Positions 18,695-27,469 of a DNA stretch of 64,000 nt are shown piece after piece. A program made the translations under genes and the position numbers. This DNA comes from Pandoraea iniqua. Its GTDB lineage: Bacteria > Pseudomonadota > Gammaproteobacteria > Burkholderiales > Burkholderiaceae. The DNA lies in assembly GCF_902459685.1 (NCBI RefSeq), contig NZ_CABPSF010000003.1, forward strand, positions 310,001-374,000. Direction: 5' to 3'. The notes beneath the pieces were generated by a model, which saw nothing but the letters and a program-made list of their open reading frames with translations, was not told the origin of the DNA and did no database searches. Position 1 is the stretch's first letter, and each line of letters starts with the position of its first letter.

Positions 18695-18745
18695 AAACCG
18701 GGTCTGTAGACCGGTTTCGATAAGACCCAAAATTTTGGGTCTTAT
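18695..18745. terminator. Tandem hairpins between S24 regulator and TauE/SafE gene
   Basis: Two inverted repeats lie between convergent genes. The first is AAACCGG / CCGGTTT with extended pairing (18695-18717). The second is a perfect 26-bp palindrome at 18720-18745 (half site ATAAGACCCAAAA), followed or preceded by A/T tracts on either strand as expected of a bidirectional intrinsic terminator. The complete symmetry without a loop also permits an operator, but the location favours termination. Confidence 0.65.
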
Positions 18746-18791
18746 GTCCGATTTCTGACGTTAATTACCAATAGTTTGTGCTTTAGGATCG

Positions 18792-19547
18792 CTATAGTGC
18801 CCGCGCCAGCAACGTTGGCAGTGACGACGCCAGCAACGTCACGCCCGACGCCGTCAAGAGACCCAGCACCACCTGACGAAAACGGGCTTCGCTGATGCCG
18901 ATATAGAGTTTCGCGCCGAGCAGCGTGGGGATGGGCATAGCGAGCGCGACAATGCCGAAGAACGGCAGCATGTCGCGTGTGACGATGCCGGTGGCCAGAT
19001 AGGTGCCCATCGTGACCAGCAGCATCGACAAGTTGAAGTTTTGAATCACCGCGCGCTGCACGTCTTTGTCGACGCCACGCAACGTGCACCACAATGTCGG
19101 CAACGTGCCGGCAAACCCGCCGATGCCGCCAAGCACCCCGCCCGCCATCCCCACCAGCGCATCTGCTGCGCGGCCGCCCGACGAGATTCGCGGCAGGTTT
19201 TTCGCCAGCAGCATCGTCGGACACCAGATCACGAGCAGCGTCCCGAGGATGGCCTTGAACCAATCCATATCGAGTCGCGGCAGCAACGCAACGCCGAGCG
19301 GAATCCCCAGCAAACCACCCAGCACGAATGGCAGCAGCCGCTTGAAGTCAACGCCGCGCCGCATCGTGACGGCGGCCAGAATCTGTCCGGACAGCGCGCC
19401 AAAGACGGCCAACGTGGCGGCGAGCCGGGGATCGAGCACCCAAGCCCAGAACGACATCGCAGCAAGCCCGAAGGCAAAGCCCGACAAGCCTTGAATGAAG
19501 CCCGCCACGATCGTGCCCAAGATCACCACCAGATACACCGAATCCAT
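18792..19547 (-). CDS. TauE/SafE-family sulfite/organosulfur exporter
   Basis: 251-residue integral membrane protein of the TauE/SafE (DUF81) family, with about eight hydrophobic segments and the family repeats GFIQGLSGFAFGLAAMSFWA and GMAGGVLGGIGGFAGTLPTL. Members export sulfite, sulfoacetate or related anions across the inner membrane. Near two sulfonate-desulfonation blocks, export of excess sulfite is an attractive role but inferred. It is a single gene on the minus strand; the ATG at 19547 is preceded by GGGGGAC. Confidence 0.85.
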   Translation of the reverse strand: MDSVYLVVILGTIVAGFIQGLSGFAFGLAAMSFWAWVLDPRLAATLAVFGALSGQILAAVTMRRGVDFKRLLPFVLGGLLGIPLGVALLPRLDMDWFKAILGTLLVIWCPTMLLAKNLPRISSGGRAADALVGMAGGVLGGIGGFAGTLPTLWCTLRGVDKDVQRAVIQNFNLSMLLVTMGTYLATGIVTRDMLPFFGIVALAMPIPTLLGAKLYIGISEARFRQVVLGLLTASGVTLLASSLPTLLARAL

Positions 19548-19663
19548 TGTCGTCCCCCGTCTATGCGCGTCTTGCTTGCATTGTGGGCGCGACGGCGTGC
19601 GGTGCTGATCGCACTTGGCTATGTGCCGATATGGATTTGCTTATGGCATCCGACAGGTCGTGC

Positions 19664-20146
19664 CTAGTTGCGCGACGGGCGAATTCTGAAGATGAAGTCG
19701 ACTTCGGCGACAGCGCCCTTGGGCAATTGAAGAACGCCGACCGATGTGCGCGTGTGCACACCCGATTCTCCGAGGACTTCAAAAAGGACATCCGAAGCAC
19801 CATCGGCCACTTCGCTTTGCAACGTGAAGTCTGGTGCGCTTCGGACAAAGACGCTAATGCGGGGGACCGAGACAATGGCGTCGAGGCTGCCGCACGCACG
19901 GTGGATCAATGAAAGCGCCCGCAGCGCAGAAACGCCAGTCGCCCGCCGTGCGTCTTCCAGCGAAATCGTATCGCCGGCGCAGCCGACGAAATGCACCGTT
20001 TCACCAATTCTAGGGATCTGTCCGGCGACATACGCCATCTCGCCATCGATGAGCACCGGCGTGTATTTCCCTCCGACTTTGATCTCGTCGTCGACCGGAA
20101 ACCCGAATCGATCGGCCACGAGCCGCCATTGATTGTCTCGGTTCAT
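19664..20146 (-). CDS. RidA/YjgF-family protein
   Basis: 160-residue member of the YjgF/YER057c/UK114 family. Visible are FPVDDEIKVGGKYTPVLIDG, AYVAGQIPRIG near the usual G-Q-I/V-P strand, and a C-terminal strand with VAEVDFIFR in place of the common VEIEAIA. The arginine that binds the 2-imino acid carboxylate in RidA (in the C-S-x-R-I/V-P region) appears as VSVPRISVFVRSAPDF, so deaminase activity on imines is uncertain. It is likely a subgroup acting on another small metabolite. Monocistronic, with no obvious partner. Confidence 0.75.
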   Translation of the reverse strand: MNRDNQWRLVADRFGFPVDDEIKVGGKYTPVLIDGEMAYVAGQIPRIGETVHFVGCAGDTISLEDARRATGVSALRALSLIHRACGSLDAIVSVPRISVFVRSAPDFTLQSEVADGASDVLFEVLGESGVHTRTSVGVLQLPKGAVAEVDFIFRIRPSRN

Positions 20147-20199
20147 ACCATTCCCTGCGTCGTGTGTTGATGGGTAAGCGCCAATATTAATGGATCAAC

Positions 20200-20412
20200 T
20201 CACGACGCGGCTTGTGCCCGTTGATAAGCCACTAGCGCGTTGGCGTGCCCGTGACCTAATCCGTGCTCCGACTTGAGCCGGGCAACCTGCTCCATGTGCT
20301 TCACGCCCTTCATCTCGTCCAGAATCGCCAGCCAATGGCTGATCGGTTTGCCGTACGTCTTTTCGATAGACGGGAAATAGGATGCGGGGCCTTTTACTTT
20401 TTCGGTCGTCAT
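20200..20412 (-). CDS. DUF4287 domain protein
   Basis: 70-residue small protein with the DUF4287 core GPASYFPSIEKTYGKPISHW and the C-terminal helix HGLGHGHANALVAYQRA. The start is the ATG of MTTEKVKGP with a good AGGAG; an upstream in-frame ATG at 20475 lacks support. The family is widespread and uncharacterised, sometimes fused to a DUF5655 domain. Nothing in the context indicates a role; it is followed by the autotransporter on the same strand but is separately spaced. Confidence 0.8.
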   Translation of the reverse strand: MTTEKVKGPASYFPSIEKTYGKPISHWLAILDEMKGVKHMEQVARLKSEHGLGHGHANALVAYQRAQAAS

Positions 20413-20499
20413 GTTGACTGTCTCCTGAGCGTCGCGCAGAGATGCAAGCTTAGCGACCTTGGCGATAATTTGCATGCCTGATCAAATTCACCGTCTGGC

Positions 20500-23391
20500 T
20501 CAGAACAGAAACCTTGCCCCCACGTTCAGCAGCCAGCCGCGTACGCCCGCATTGCCAATGTCTTTGGACCACGACGCGCGGCCATAGAGCGACATCGTCT
20601 CGGACATGGTGGCGTTGGCGCCGATCGATAAACGCAAGGCATCGCCCAGCTTGCCGCTGGTGAAATCGACGCCACCGACAGTGACATGCGTCCCGTCGGT
20701 AAACGCGTGCAGATAGTCGACGGCGAAATACGGCGTCACCCTCCCCTTGCCCACGTCGAAGGCGCGCGTCAGCCGCATGCCGATGCGCCCGAGCAGTTGA
20801 TTCTGGCTGCCGATATTGACAGCGAGATCGTCGGCATCGACCTGATTGTTGAACCCGACGTGCTGGCCGACCAGTTGCACCTGCGGTTCAAGCTGCAACC
20901 CGGCACCGATACCGACCGGATACCCAGCCTCCACCGACAACGCGACATCGCGCCCCTTCAGGTTCGAGGCAGTGGCGTAGGCATTCGTACTCACCCGGCC
21001 ATCGAACCAGCCGAACGACAGGACATTGTCGACATACCATCCTTGCGTGCTCTGGTAGGTCGCGTAGCCCGATACCCGATAGGTGTTGCCTGATGCGCTG
21101 CTGTACCCGTCGACCGCATCGGGTTCGAAATGCAGCCAGCCGATGGCCCCCGCCAGCCCGAAACGCCAGAGCCCGTCCTCGTTGCGGCGCTTGAACAGAT
21201 TGCCGCCGAACTGCACCGCGCTGTAGTCGCCGTCCGCGTTGTAGCCGTACTGCTGGAACGTGCGGTTGCTGCGGTAGTTGAAGTGCCCGCCATAGACACG
21301 GACGAAGGCTTCCCCGTCGCCCTTGTCCCGCCCAAGATCGCGGTCGTCGCGAATTTCGCCCAGCCGCCGATGCAGCGTATCGATATCCACCAGCCCGGCA
21401 TACAACAGCGCTACCGGTGCGCTCAAGTAGGCCGCCACCTGTGGCACGACTTCGGGGCGAGCATTGGGTGGAAGCGGCTCCGGTACGCCCGGATCGATCG
21501 GATCGACCTCGCCACCCGGGTCGACAAACGCGCCCTGAAGTCGGTAATCCCAGAACGTCCCTGTCGCACCGACTAGCGATTGCCCGGGGCTGGCCGCGCC
21601 GTACTCTGAGCCCGGTCCGTAAGCGTACAGGTGGTACTGGAACGGCAGGTTCTCCGCCGCCACATAGCCGTTCTTCAGCACAAACGCATTCTGTGTGGAC
21701 GTACCCGCCACCTGAATGAGCGAGATGCCATCGGTCGCGGAGAACAGATGCACCGTCGGCGCGCCCAGCAAGCCGCGAGTCAAATGGGCCTGATACGTCG
21801 CGACGGGCCCGGGGCTCGCATCGACCGGGCGGACGTCGACTAGCGTCGTACCCGTGGCGTTGCCCCCGATCAACAGACGGTCGGTGAACTGGTTGGATAG
21901 TGCGCCCCCGGCGTTGAGATACGTGTTGAGTGCCAGCGTGCCGTTGTTGCCGGTGTAGTTGCCCGACGTGCTGATGCTTGTGTACGCCGCCGCCGACGTC
22001 GGAGCACTCGTCTGCGCTGCTGACGGCAACACGTTGATCGTGCTTGCCGTATTCTCCAGCGTGGTCATGTTCGAGTTGCCGGTCACGTTCCACACCGTGC
22101 CGTTGCGCAGTGCCACTTGGGCCGTACTTACCGTGTCGACGAGGATCGTTCCCGTCAATGTCGATGCGTCGGCGGAAAACGCCACGTTGCCGGCCGATGT
22201 GCCGTCCGCATTCACATTGAGGGCCGCCGCGCCGGGCCCTGCAATCAGGGACGAACCCGAGGTCAGCGAAATCGTACCCGTGGGCCCGGTGACGTGAATC
22301 GCATCCGACTGGTCACTGCGAACGACTGAGCCGGCCAGCGACACGATCTCGTCGGATCCCGGCACGCCCGTGAGATACATACCGTAGGCGCCAGTGCCTT
22401 GCGCATGGAACGTTGTGCCCGACGCGCTCAAGCGTGCCGTATCGCCCGCGAAGAGATTGACCAGCATCGCCGCATGCGCGTTGGCCCCCGTAGTCGTGAC
22501 CGTCGACGGCGTGCCGCCCGCGTCGGAGGTGATCGTGACTTCGGGGCTGCCTGTGGACACGCTGCCGAAGTCGGAGTCGACCAGACGAATCCCGTACGCT
22601 CCGATGCCGCTCGTGGCGATGATCGTGTTATGCAGTACGGTGCCGCCATTGCCCTCGGCATCGACGCCATGTGCAGAAGCGCCGCTGGTGGTGATCGTGC
22701 CGTTGCGATACGACAAGGCCGCCGTGCCTTCATAGGCCCCGTGACTGGCCCGGTTCAATAATCCGTAGGCGCTACTCCCCGTGGTCGTGATGGACGAATT
22801 GGTCAGCGCAATGGCGCCGCCGCCGACCGCACCGGCGCCCTGCGCCGAGGGACCGGACGTGTTGATCGTGACCGCGTTGCCCGTGATCGTTCCGCCGGTG
22901 GTCGCCCAAAGCCCGGCGCCGCCCGAGCCGCCCCCGGTGGTGATCGTCGTGCCTGAACCAAGATCCGCACTCGCCAGACCGCCCGTGGTTCCACTGACGA
23001 CCACGCCGAACGAGAAGGTGCCGACGCCGGCAATGGCGACACCGTAGCCGTTGGACGAATTGATGACGAAGTTCGCCACCGACCCCGCCCCTGACGCGCT
23101 GACCTGAATCGCCGTATTCGTGGGGCTGGTGACCGACATGGCGCTTGCCGGCGCAAACGTCAAGGATGCTTGATTGCCGCCGGATGCCGAAATACGCACC
23201 GCAGTCGATACGTTCATGCTGCCGTCGGTGTACGTCAGGGACTTGCCGTTGCCAACAGTCAGCGCAGTCGCAGGCAATGTCTGCGCTTTGGCTTGCCCCG
23301 CCGCAAGACTCACACACAGCAGACTCGCCAGCGTAATAACGGACGGTTTAAACGGCCAACCGGTGGACATACTGCGCGTCTGGACGAGCAT
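20500..23391 (-). CDS. Autotransporter with beta-helix passenger
   Basis: 963-residue type V secretion protein. The signal peptide is extended (MLVQTRSMSTGWPFKPSVIT..., cleavage after GQAKA). The passenger (about residues 40-640) is rich in Gly, Ser, Thr and Asn with repeated strand-turn units such as NTSGPSAQGAGAVGG and TTTGANAHAAML, typical of a right-handed beta-helix with a pertactin-like end. The C-terminal about 280 residues form the 12-stranded autotransporter barrel (VRVYGGHFNYRSNRTFQ, SLYGRASWSKDIGNAG) ending VGARFLF. AGGGAG precedes the chosen ATG. No protease triad or lipase motif is seen, so an adhesin-like surface role is likelier than an enzyme. Confidence 0.9.
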   Translation of the reverse strand: MLVQTRSMSTGWPFKPSVITLASLLCVSLAAGQAKAQTLPATALTVGNGKSLTYTDGSMNVSTAVRISASGGNQASLTFAPASAMSVTSPTNTAIQVSASGAGSVANFVINSSNGYGVAIAGVGTFSFGVVVSGTTGGLASADLGSGTTITTGGGSGGAGLWATTGGTITGNAVTINTSGPSAQGAGAVGGGAIALTNSSITTTGSSAYGLLNRASHGAYEGTAALSYRNGTITTSGASAHGVDAEGNGGTVLHNTIIATSGIGAYGIRLVDSDFGSVSTGSPEVTITSDAGGTPSTVTTTGANAHAAMLVNLFAGDTARLSASGTTFHAQGTGAYGMYLTGVPGSDEIVSLAGSVVRSDQSDAIHVTGPTGTISLTSGSSLIAGPGAAALNVNADGTSAGNVAFSADASTLTGTILVDTVSTAQVALRNGTVWNVTGNSNMTTLENTASTINVLPSAAQTSAPTSAAAYTSISTSGNYTGNNGTLALNTYLNAGGALSNQFTDRLLIGGNATGTTLVDVRPVDASPGPVATYQAHLTRGLLGAPTVHLFSATDGISLIQVAGTSTQNAFVLKNGYVAAENLPFQYHLYAYGPGSEYGAASPGQSLVGATGTFWDYRLQGAFVDPGGEVDPIDPGVPEPLPPNARPEVVPQVAAYLSAPVALLYAGLVDIDTLHRRLGEIRDDRDLGRDKGDGEAFVRVYGGHFNYRSNRTFQQYGYNADGDYSAVQFGGNLFKRRNEDGLWRFGLAGAIGWLHFEPDAVDGYSSASGNTYRVSGYATYQSTQGWYVDNVLSFGWFDGRVSTNAYATASNLKGRDVALSVEAGYPVGIGAGLQLEPQVQLVGQHVGFNNQVDADDLAVNIGSQNQLLGRIGMRLTRAFDVGKGRVTPYFAVDYLHAFTDGTHVTVGGVDFTSGKLGDALRLSIGANATMSETMSLYGRASWSKDIGNAGVRGWLLNVGARFLF

Positions 23392-23470
23392 GACGGTGTC
23401 TCCCTGATGCCTGGCATCTCGCGAAACTGCACCGAAGCGAAACAAAAACAAGGGAAAAGACGCACCCGGC

Positions 23471-23511
23471 ATAGCCAATTAATTAATACAGCTAATTAAA
23501 TAATTGGCTAT
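23471..23511. promoter_or_regulatory. AT-rich inverted repeat upstream of the autotransporter
   Basis: ATAGCCAATTA (23471-23481) and TAATTGGCTAT (23501-23511) form perfect 11-bp arms around a 19-base AT-only spacer. It lies 80-120 bases upstream of the autotransporter start, in a markedly AT-rich patch within GC-rich DNA. A regulator-binding site, or H-NS-type silencing of a surface gene, would fit. The remaining spacer to 23642 shows no gene. Confidence 0.45.
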
Positions 23512-23642
23512 TTAGGAATATTAGGTATTGCCGATTCTAGGTTGCCGTAGATTTGGATGGCAAGCGTTTCCGCCACCAACAGGCGACGAGATAATTTTAA
23601 TTACCCGAAATATCTTTTAATTCTCTTTTTCGGATAGCAATA

Positions 23643-24317
23643 TCAACGCGCCATGTGATCGAGATAGTACTGCGCCGCACGCGTAACGTGACGCTCGGCG
23701 AGCAGTGCCGCAAATGCCGCGTCACCGGACTGAACCGCCCTAAGGATTGCGGCGTGCTCTTCCCATGTGATGCGCACTTCCTCGTCGTTGGCATTGACGA
23801 ACAGCATGCGCGAGCGGTCGCGCATCGAGCGCATGAGGTCGGCGAGCATAGCGTTGGCGCCGGCGGTATATAGGAGATCGTGAAAGCGGGCGTTGAGCTC
23901 CAGCAGGCTGGCGGTCTCGCCTGCGGCAACTTTGGCGTTGCCTTCCTGCAAGACTTTCTCGATTTTCTTGACCAATTCCGGCGTGCAACGCTCCGCAGCC
24001 AGACGAGCATTGAGCCCTTCGAGCGTGGCGCGAATCTGCACAAGCTCGCGCGCTGAGGCCGGGTCGAACGAGGCGACCACCGCCCCATGGCGCGGCCGCA
24101 CCTCGACGAGTCCTTCAACAGCCAATGCCCGCAGCGCCTCTCTCACCGGAACGCGCGAGACATCGAGCTCTTCGGCAATCCGGCCTTCGACCAGCCGGTC
24201 CCCCGGCTTGTACTCTCCCGAGGTAATCGATGCGCGCAAACGGCTGATCACCAGATCCGACAACTGCTGATGCATGATCGGCTCGCGTCCGTTTGCCCCT
24301 GTGGCTCCCCGCACCAT
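23643..24317 (-). CDS. GntR-family regulator with FCD domain
   Basis: 224 residues. N-terminal winged HTH (LSDLVISRLRASITSGEYKP, VSRVPVREALRALAVEGLVE) is followed by an FCD effector domain with the metal-site pattern NARFH (helix), EEHAAIL and ERHVTRA. The chosen ATG (24317) has GGAG nine bases upstream; GTG at 24332 and ATG at 24275 are less likely. The gene has its own copy of the 13-bp GTATAC-type site at 24386-24398. It is the only regulator inside the 24-33 kb catabolic cluster and is the best candidate to bind all four sites, probably as a repressor released by a pathway intermediate. Confidence 0.92.
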   Translation of the reverse strand: MVRGATGANGREPIMHQQLSDLVISRLRASITSGEYKPGDRLVEGRIAEELDVSRVPVREALRALAVEGLVEVRPRHGAVVASFDPASARELVQIRATLEGLNARLAAERCTPELVKKIEKVLQEGNAKVAAGETASLLELNARFHDLLYTAGANAMLADLMRSMRDRSRMLFVNANDEEVRITWEEHAAILRAVQSGDAAFAALLAERHVTRAAQYYLDHMAR

Positions 24318-24385
24318 AATTCCAATCTCCACAAACCTGTCGTTACGACGATATTGCGCAGCATTCTAGCAGCGCACGGCATTTT

Positions 24386-24398
24386 GTAGACTGTACAC
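24386..24398 (+). promoter_or_regulatory. Operator copy 1 (gntR promoter)
   Basis: GTAGACTGTACAC, a two-mismatch copy of the GTATACTGTATAC site found in front of three other units of the cluster. It lies 69 bases upstream of the gntR start and downstream of the hydrolase gene, implying autoregulation. Confidence 0.65.
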
Positions 24399-24420
24399 GA
24401 TACGGGGTCTGCCTGTGGGT

Positions 24421-25386
24421 TCAGGCGCCGCATGGCACCGATGCCATAAATGCCAGCATCTCGCGTCCCAGCCAATCCTCGCCCGAGTTGAAGTGGGCCA
24501 CGATCGACGTGTGGTTATGTCCGCGCAGTTGCACGAACCGTGGCGCGACGCCTCGTTTGCGCAATAGCCGCTGGAAGAATTCCGCCCCATAGTCGTCGAG
24601 AAACCGGTTTTCATACTCGGCGACGGCGATCATCGTCGGCACCGGGTTACGGGCCGCGTGCGTGAGCGGCGACCGTTCGGCGTATTGCGTCTCGTCCGTA
24701 CCGAAATAGGCGCGCACCGGGTTGGCATTGGGGTTGCGGGGATCGACGTCGGCAAACAAACGGGCGCTGATCAGAATAAGCCCCGCGACATCGGCGCGCC
24801 GTTCGCCATCCGCCGGCGTCAGCGCAGGATCGAACAGGCAACCGGCCGCATGGGTGCCGCCCGCCGAATGGCCGATGAGAAAGATTCTGGTGGGATCGAT
24901 GCGCCACTCCGCCGCGTGTTCACGCACCCATGCGAGCGCTTGCGCCGTATCTTGTGCGCCGCCCGGCCAAGGCGCATCGTCGGCCAGCCGATATTCCACA
25001 TTGATGGCAACGAACCCTTGCCGCGCAAACCAGTGACAGACGTTGTCGTAGATCTCGCCGTTCACACTCTTGTTACCCCGAACGAACGCGCCGCCATGCA
25101 CGAACAGCACGGCACCACGCAAGCCTTCGGCGTCGCTCGCCCCCGCCCCTACGACCGGTGCGAAGACATCGAGCACTTGCCGAGGATGCGTCCCGTAAGC
25201 GAGATCCCGCTCGACATGAGGACTCTTCGGCGCGACGGCAAGCACCGGCGAATAGCAGTCGATAACCGCCTTGCGGTGGGCAATGATGTCGTCGTTCCAA
25301 CATGGCCCCAAATCCAGCATCTGGCGTTGTTGCTCACGCGGCAGTGCCCCAAACGGTTCGGTCAAACGGTTCGTCTCGTTCACCAT
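24421..25386 (-). CDS. HSL-type alpha/beta hydrolase
   Basis: 321-residue serine hydrolase of the hormone-sensitive-lipase / kynurenine-formamidase-like group. The oxyanion motif HGGAFVRGNKS, nucleophile elbow GHSAGG, and a late acid/His pair (ENRFLDDYG; RGHNHTSIVAHF) are visible. The chosen ATG (MVNETNRL) overlaps the stop of the upstream ferredoxin gene by seven bases, so they are coupled. Members hydrolyse esters or formamides and related amides. Here it probably cleaves an intermediate in the pathway of this cluster; the substrate is unknown. Confidence 0.87.
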   Translation of the reverse strand: MVNETNRLTEPFGALPREQQRQMLDLGPCWNDDIIAHRKAVIDCYSPVLAVAPKSPHVERDLAYGTHPRQVLDVFAPVVGAGASDAEGLRGAVLFVHGGAFVRGNKSVNGEIYDNVCHWFARQGFVAINVEYRLADDAPWPGGAQDTAQALAWVREHAAEWRIDPTRIFLIGHSAGGTHAAGCLFDPALTPADGERRADVAGLILISARLFADVDPRNPNANPVRAYFGTDETQYAERSPLTHAARNPVPTMIAVAEYENRFLDDYGAEFFQRLLRKRGVAPRFVQLRGHNHTSIVAHFNSGEDWLGREMLAFMASVPCGA

Positions 25387-25973
25387 GACACGCTCACGTC
25401 GCCGTTGATAAAGGTCTGGCACGCCATCCGATAGCCGTTCTCAAGGTCTTCCGGGCTGAGATGACGACGCTCCTTCTGTTTGACTTCGTCCGTATGTTCG
25501 CGGCCGATCTCGACCCGGCAACGACACGTGCCGCACAGCCCGCCGCCGCACTTGAACGGAATGCCCCCCTTCTCGCGCAAGGACACACGCAACAGATTGC
25601 TGTTCGGCGGCGCCTCGACGCACTTGCTGCCATTGCTGAGAAAGGTAATCTGCACCGTGGCAGCAACCGGCGGCGTCGGCTCCCGGCGACTGAGCCGGGC
25701 TTGCGCGTGATCGTGCCCGACCAGCCCTTCGAGCGAGGCCACGGCAGCAGACACGCTTTCAAACTTTTCGAAGAACTTGGTCGGCACCAGATTTTCGCCG
25801 TGCGGCGAGGCTTCTTCGACAATCTTCACGCGTGCCTGACCGTCCAGCTTCGCGACGACAAACGCCGCGACATGCCGCGTGCCGTAGAAATAGTCATGGG
25901 TTTCGACGGGGGTGATGCCCGTAGTCGGCTCGCTGCGATACTCGCCCGGCCGGCTCGTCAATACGATGTACAT
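25380..25973 (-). CDS. 2Fe-2S ferredoxin with extra N-terminal domain
   Basis: 197 residues. The C-terminal half is a plant-type ferredoxin domain with cluster ligands in CGGGLCGTCRC and a fourth cysteine in GYRMACQT. The N-terminal about 90 residues (MYIVLTSRPGEYRSEPTTGI, the ETHDYFYGTRHVAAFVVAKL segment) do not match a domain I recognise and look like a small separate module. GAGGAAAG precedes the ATG. It is transcribed with the smaller ferredoxin upstream and the hydrolase downstream, and likely carries electrons to the diiron protein or another oxygenase of the cluster. Confidence 0.88.
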   Translation of the reverse strand: MYIVLTSRPGEYRSEPTTGITPVETHDYFYGTRHVAAFVVAKLDGQARVKIVEEASPHGENLVPTKFFEKFESVSAAVASLEGLVGHDHAQARLSRREPTPPVAATVQITFLSNGSKCVEAPPNSNLLRVSLREKGGIPFKCGGGLCGTCRCRVEIGREHTDEVKQKERRHLSPEDLENGYRMACQTFINGDVSVSW

Positions 25974-26011
25974 TCGCTTTCCTCGTTCAGATACCTTGCT
26001 CTGGGCTGCGA

Positions 26012-26323
26012 TCAGAGCGCCGCCGGCAGGTCATCGGCCTGCTCCAGTTCAATGTCGTGTTCGATCCAAAGCTGGCAGACAAGCCGGAAACCCGCGTCGA
26101 GCCGATCGCCCAATTGCTTCTTCTCTTTCCAGTTGGGCGCCGGCAAATGTTCTTCACCAGACAAAACCCGGCAGGCGCAGCGAGCGCATTTGCCCATGCC
26201 GCACTCGTAACGCAAATGCGGGAATGGGAACTGCTTGATGCCCGCACGCACGACGAGATTGGTATTGGCCTTCACTTCTTCCCGGTACGTTTGCCCGTTC
26301 CTGCGAAACACGACGACTGGCAT
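26012..26323 (-). CDS. 2Fe-2S ferredoxin
   Basis: 103-residue ferredoxin. Cluster ligands are seen in CGMGKCARCAC (Cys-x4-Cys-x2-Cys) with the fourth in FRLVCQLW. AGGAGG directly precedes the ATG. It is the first gene of the unit behind operator copy 2, with the larger ferredoxin 38 bases downstream. Two ferredoxins and a ferredoxin-fused reductase in one regulon point to an electron-demanding oxygenation. Confidence 0.92.
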   Translation of the reverse strand: MPVVVFRRNGQTYREEVKANTNLVVRAGIKQFPFPHLRYECGMGKCARCACRVLSGEEHLPAPNWKEKKQLGDRLDAGFRLVCQLWIEHDIELEQADDLPAAL

Positions 26324-26352
26324 GCATCCTCCTGAGACGCAAACTTCATTAC

Positions 26353-26365
26353 GTATACTGTATAC
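26353..26365 (+). promoter_or_regulatory. Operator copy 2 (ferredoxin unit promoter)
   Basis: GTATACTGTATAC, the perfect form of the site (GTATAC, one base, GTATAC). It is 30 bases upstream of the small ferredoxin ATG, where a repressor would block the promoter. Confidence 0.75.
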
Positions 26366-26411
26366 CGTTTATATAATGACTTTACAACACAACATTGCCT
26401 GCCCGATGCCC

Positions 26412-27455
26412 TCACGCAGCGACGTCAACCGGCACATGCTGGAACGTGAAACTGTCGACATACACATAGCGGACGCTGGCCCCTTGGGCGATGAATGCCC
26501 GACGCGCGTCGTCGATCATGACCGGCGAACCGCACAGGTACAGGGCGTGTTCCGACAGGTCGGGATGATCTGACACCACGGCGTCCTGCACATACCCACG
26601 CGCCCCCTGCCATGTACCGTCGGGCCGCGACAGCACCGGCACATAGCGGAAATCTTCATGTTGCTGGGCGAGTTGCGTCAGTTCGTCATGCAGATAAAGC
26701 GCTGCCGGCGTCCGACCACCCCAATACAGATCGATCGGTGGCGTATCGTCGCTGGCCAGCATTCCCGCGAGCATGCTGCGCAACGGTGCGATGCCGGTGC
26801 CGGTTGCGACCATCACGATGGGACGGTAGTCGTCCTCGTGGTACCCGAACCCGCCTAATGGCGCTTCGACATCGAGTGTGTCGCCGGGGCGAAGCGCGCT
26901 CAGACGCGTCTGAGTGAAGTGGCCCCCTTCGATCTTGCGGATATGCAGTTCAACCGAGTTCGATGCATTCGCACCGTCTGCCCCAGCGGCATCAAGCGCG
27001 GATGCGATCGAAAAACTCCGGGGCCCGGTATCGCCCGACAACACGTTGAGGTACTGCCCGGGACGGAACCCCCACGGCGCATCGTCGGCGAAGGTGAGCA
27101 CGAGACGGGTCACGTCCGCTGTCAGCGATTCCTTGTGCAGCACCCTCGCCTTGCGGCGGCGTGCCGGTTCTGGCGCCGCGAGCACCCGCTCGGTACTGAT
27201 CGCGAGGTCGGAGCGTGCATGCGCCTGACACAGGAGTGCGTCACCGGCCTCGGCTTCCTCTTGCGACAACGCGAGCGGATGCTCGTCGTAATGCACTTGC
27301 CCCTGCCGCACATTGACGCGGCAGGTGCCGCAACCGCCAAACTCGCACTCGGACGGCAGCACAACGCCAGCGCGCCGCGCCGCTTCAAGCACGGTTTCAT
27401 CCGGCGCCGCCTCGAAGCTTTGCTGCGCTTCGATCCATGTGATTCGATAGCTCAC
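26412..27455 (-). CDS. Ferredoxin-fused FAD/NAD(P) oxidoreductase
   Basis: 347-residue electron-transfer protein. An N-terminal 2Fe-2S domain (ECEFGGCGTCRVNV, ALLCQAH) is joined to a ferredoxin-NADP reductase-type module with the FAD motif GPRSFSIAS, the NAD(P) loop ATGTGIAPLRSML, and C-terminal LYLCGSPVMIDDARRAF. The architecture matches oxygenase reductase components and CDP-6-deoxyglucoseen reductase-like proteins. The start is a GTG with a very strong AGGAGG; upstream frame is overlap with the HbpS gene. It is the last gene of the diiron-protein operon and should pass electrons from NAD(P)H to the ferredoxins next door. Confidence 0.92.
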   Translation of the reverse strand: MSYRITWIEAQQSFEAAPDETVLEAARRAGVVLPSECEFGGCGTCRVNVRQGQVHYDEHPLALSQEEAEAGDALLCQAHARSDLAISTERVLAAPEPARRRKARVLHKESLTADVTRLVLTFADDAPWGFRPGQYLNVLSGDTGPRSFSIASALDAAGADGANASNSVELHIRKIEGGHFTQTRLSALRPGDTLDVEAPLGGFGYHEDDYRPIVMVATGTGIAPLRSMLAGMLASDDTPPIDLYWGGRTPAALYLHDELTQLAQQHEDFRYVPVLSRPDGTWQGARGYVQDAVVSDHPDLSEHALYLCGSPVMIDDARRAFIAQGASVRYVYVDSFTFQHVPVDVAA

Positions 27456-27469
27456 GCGCGCCTCCTGCG

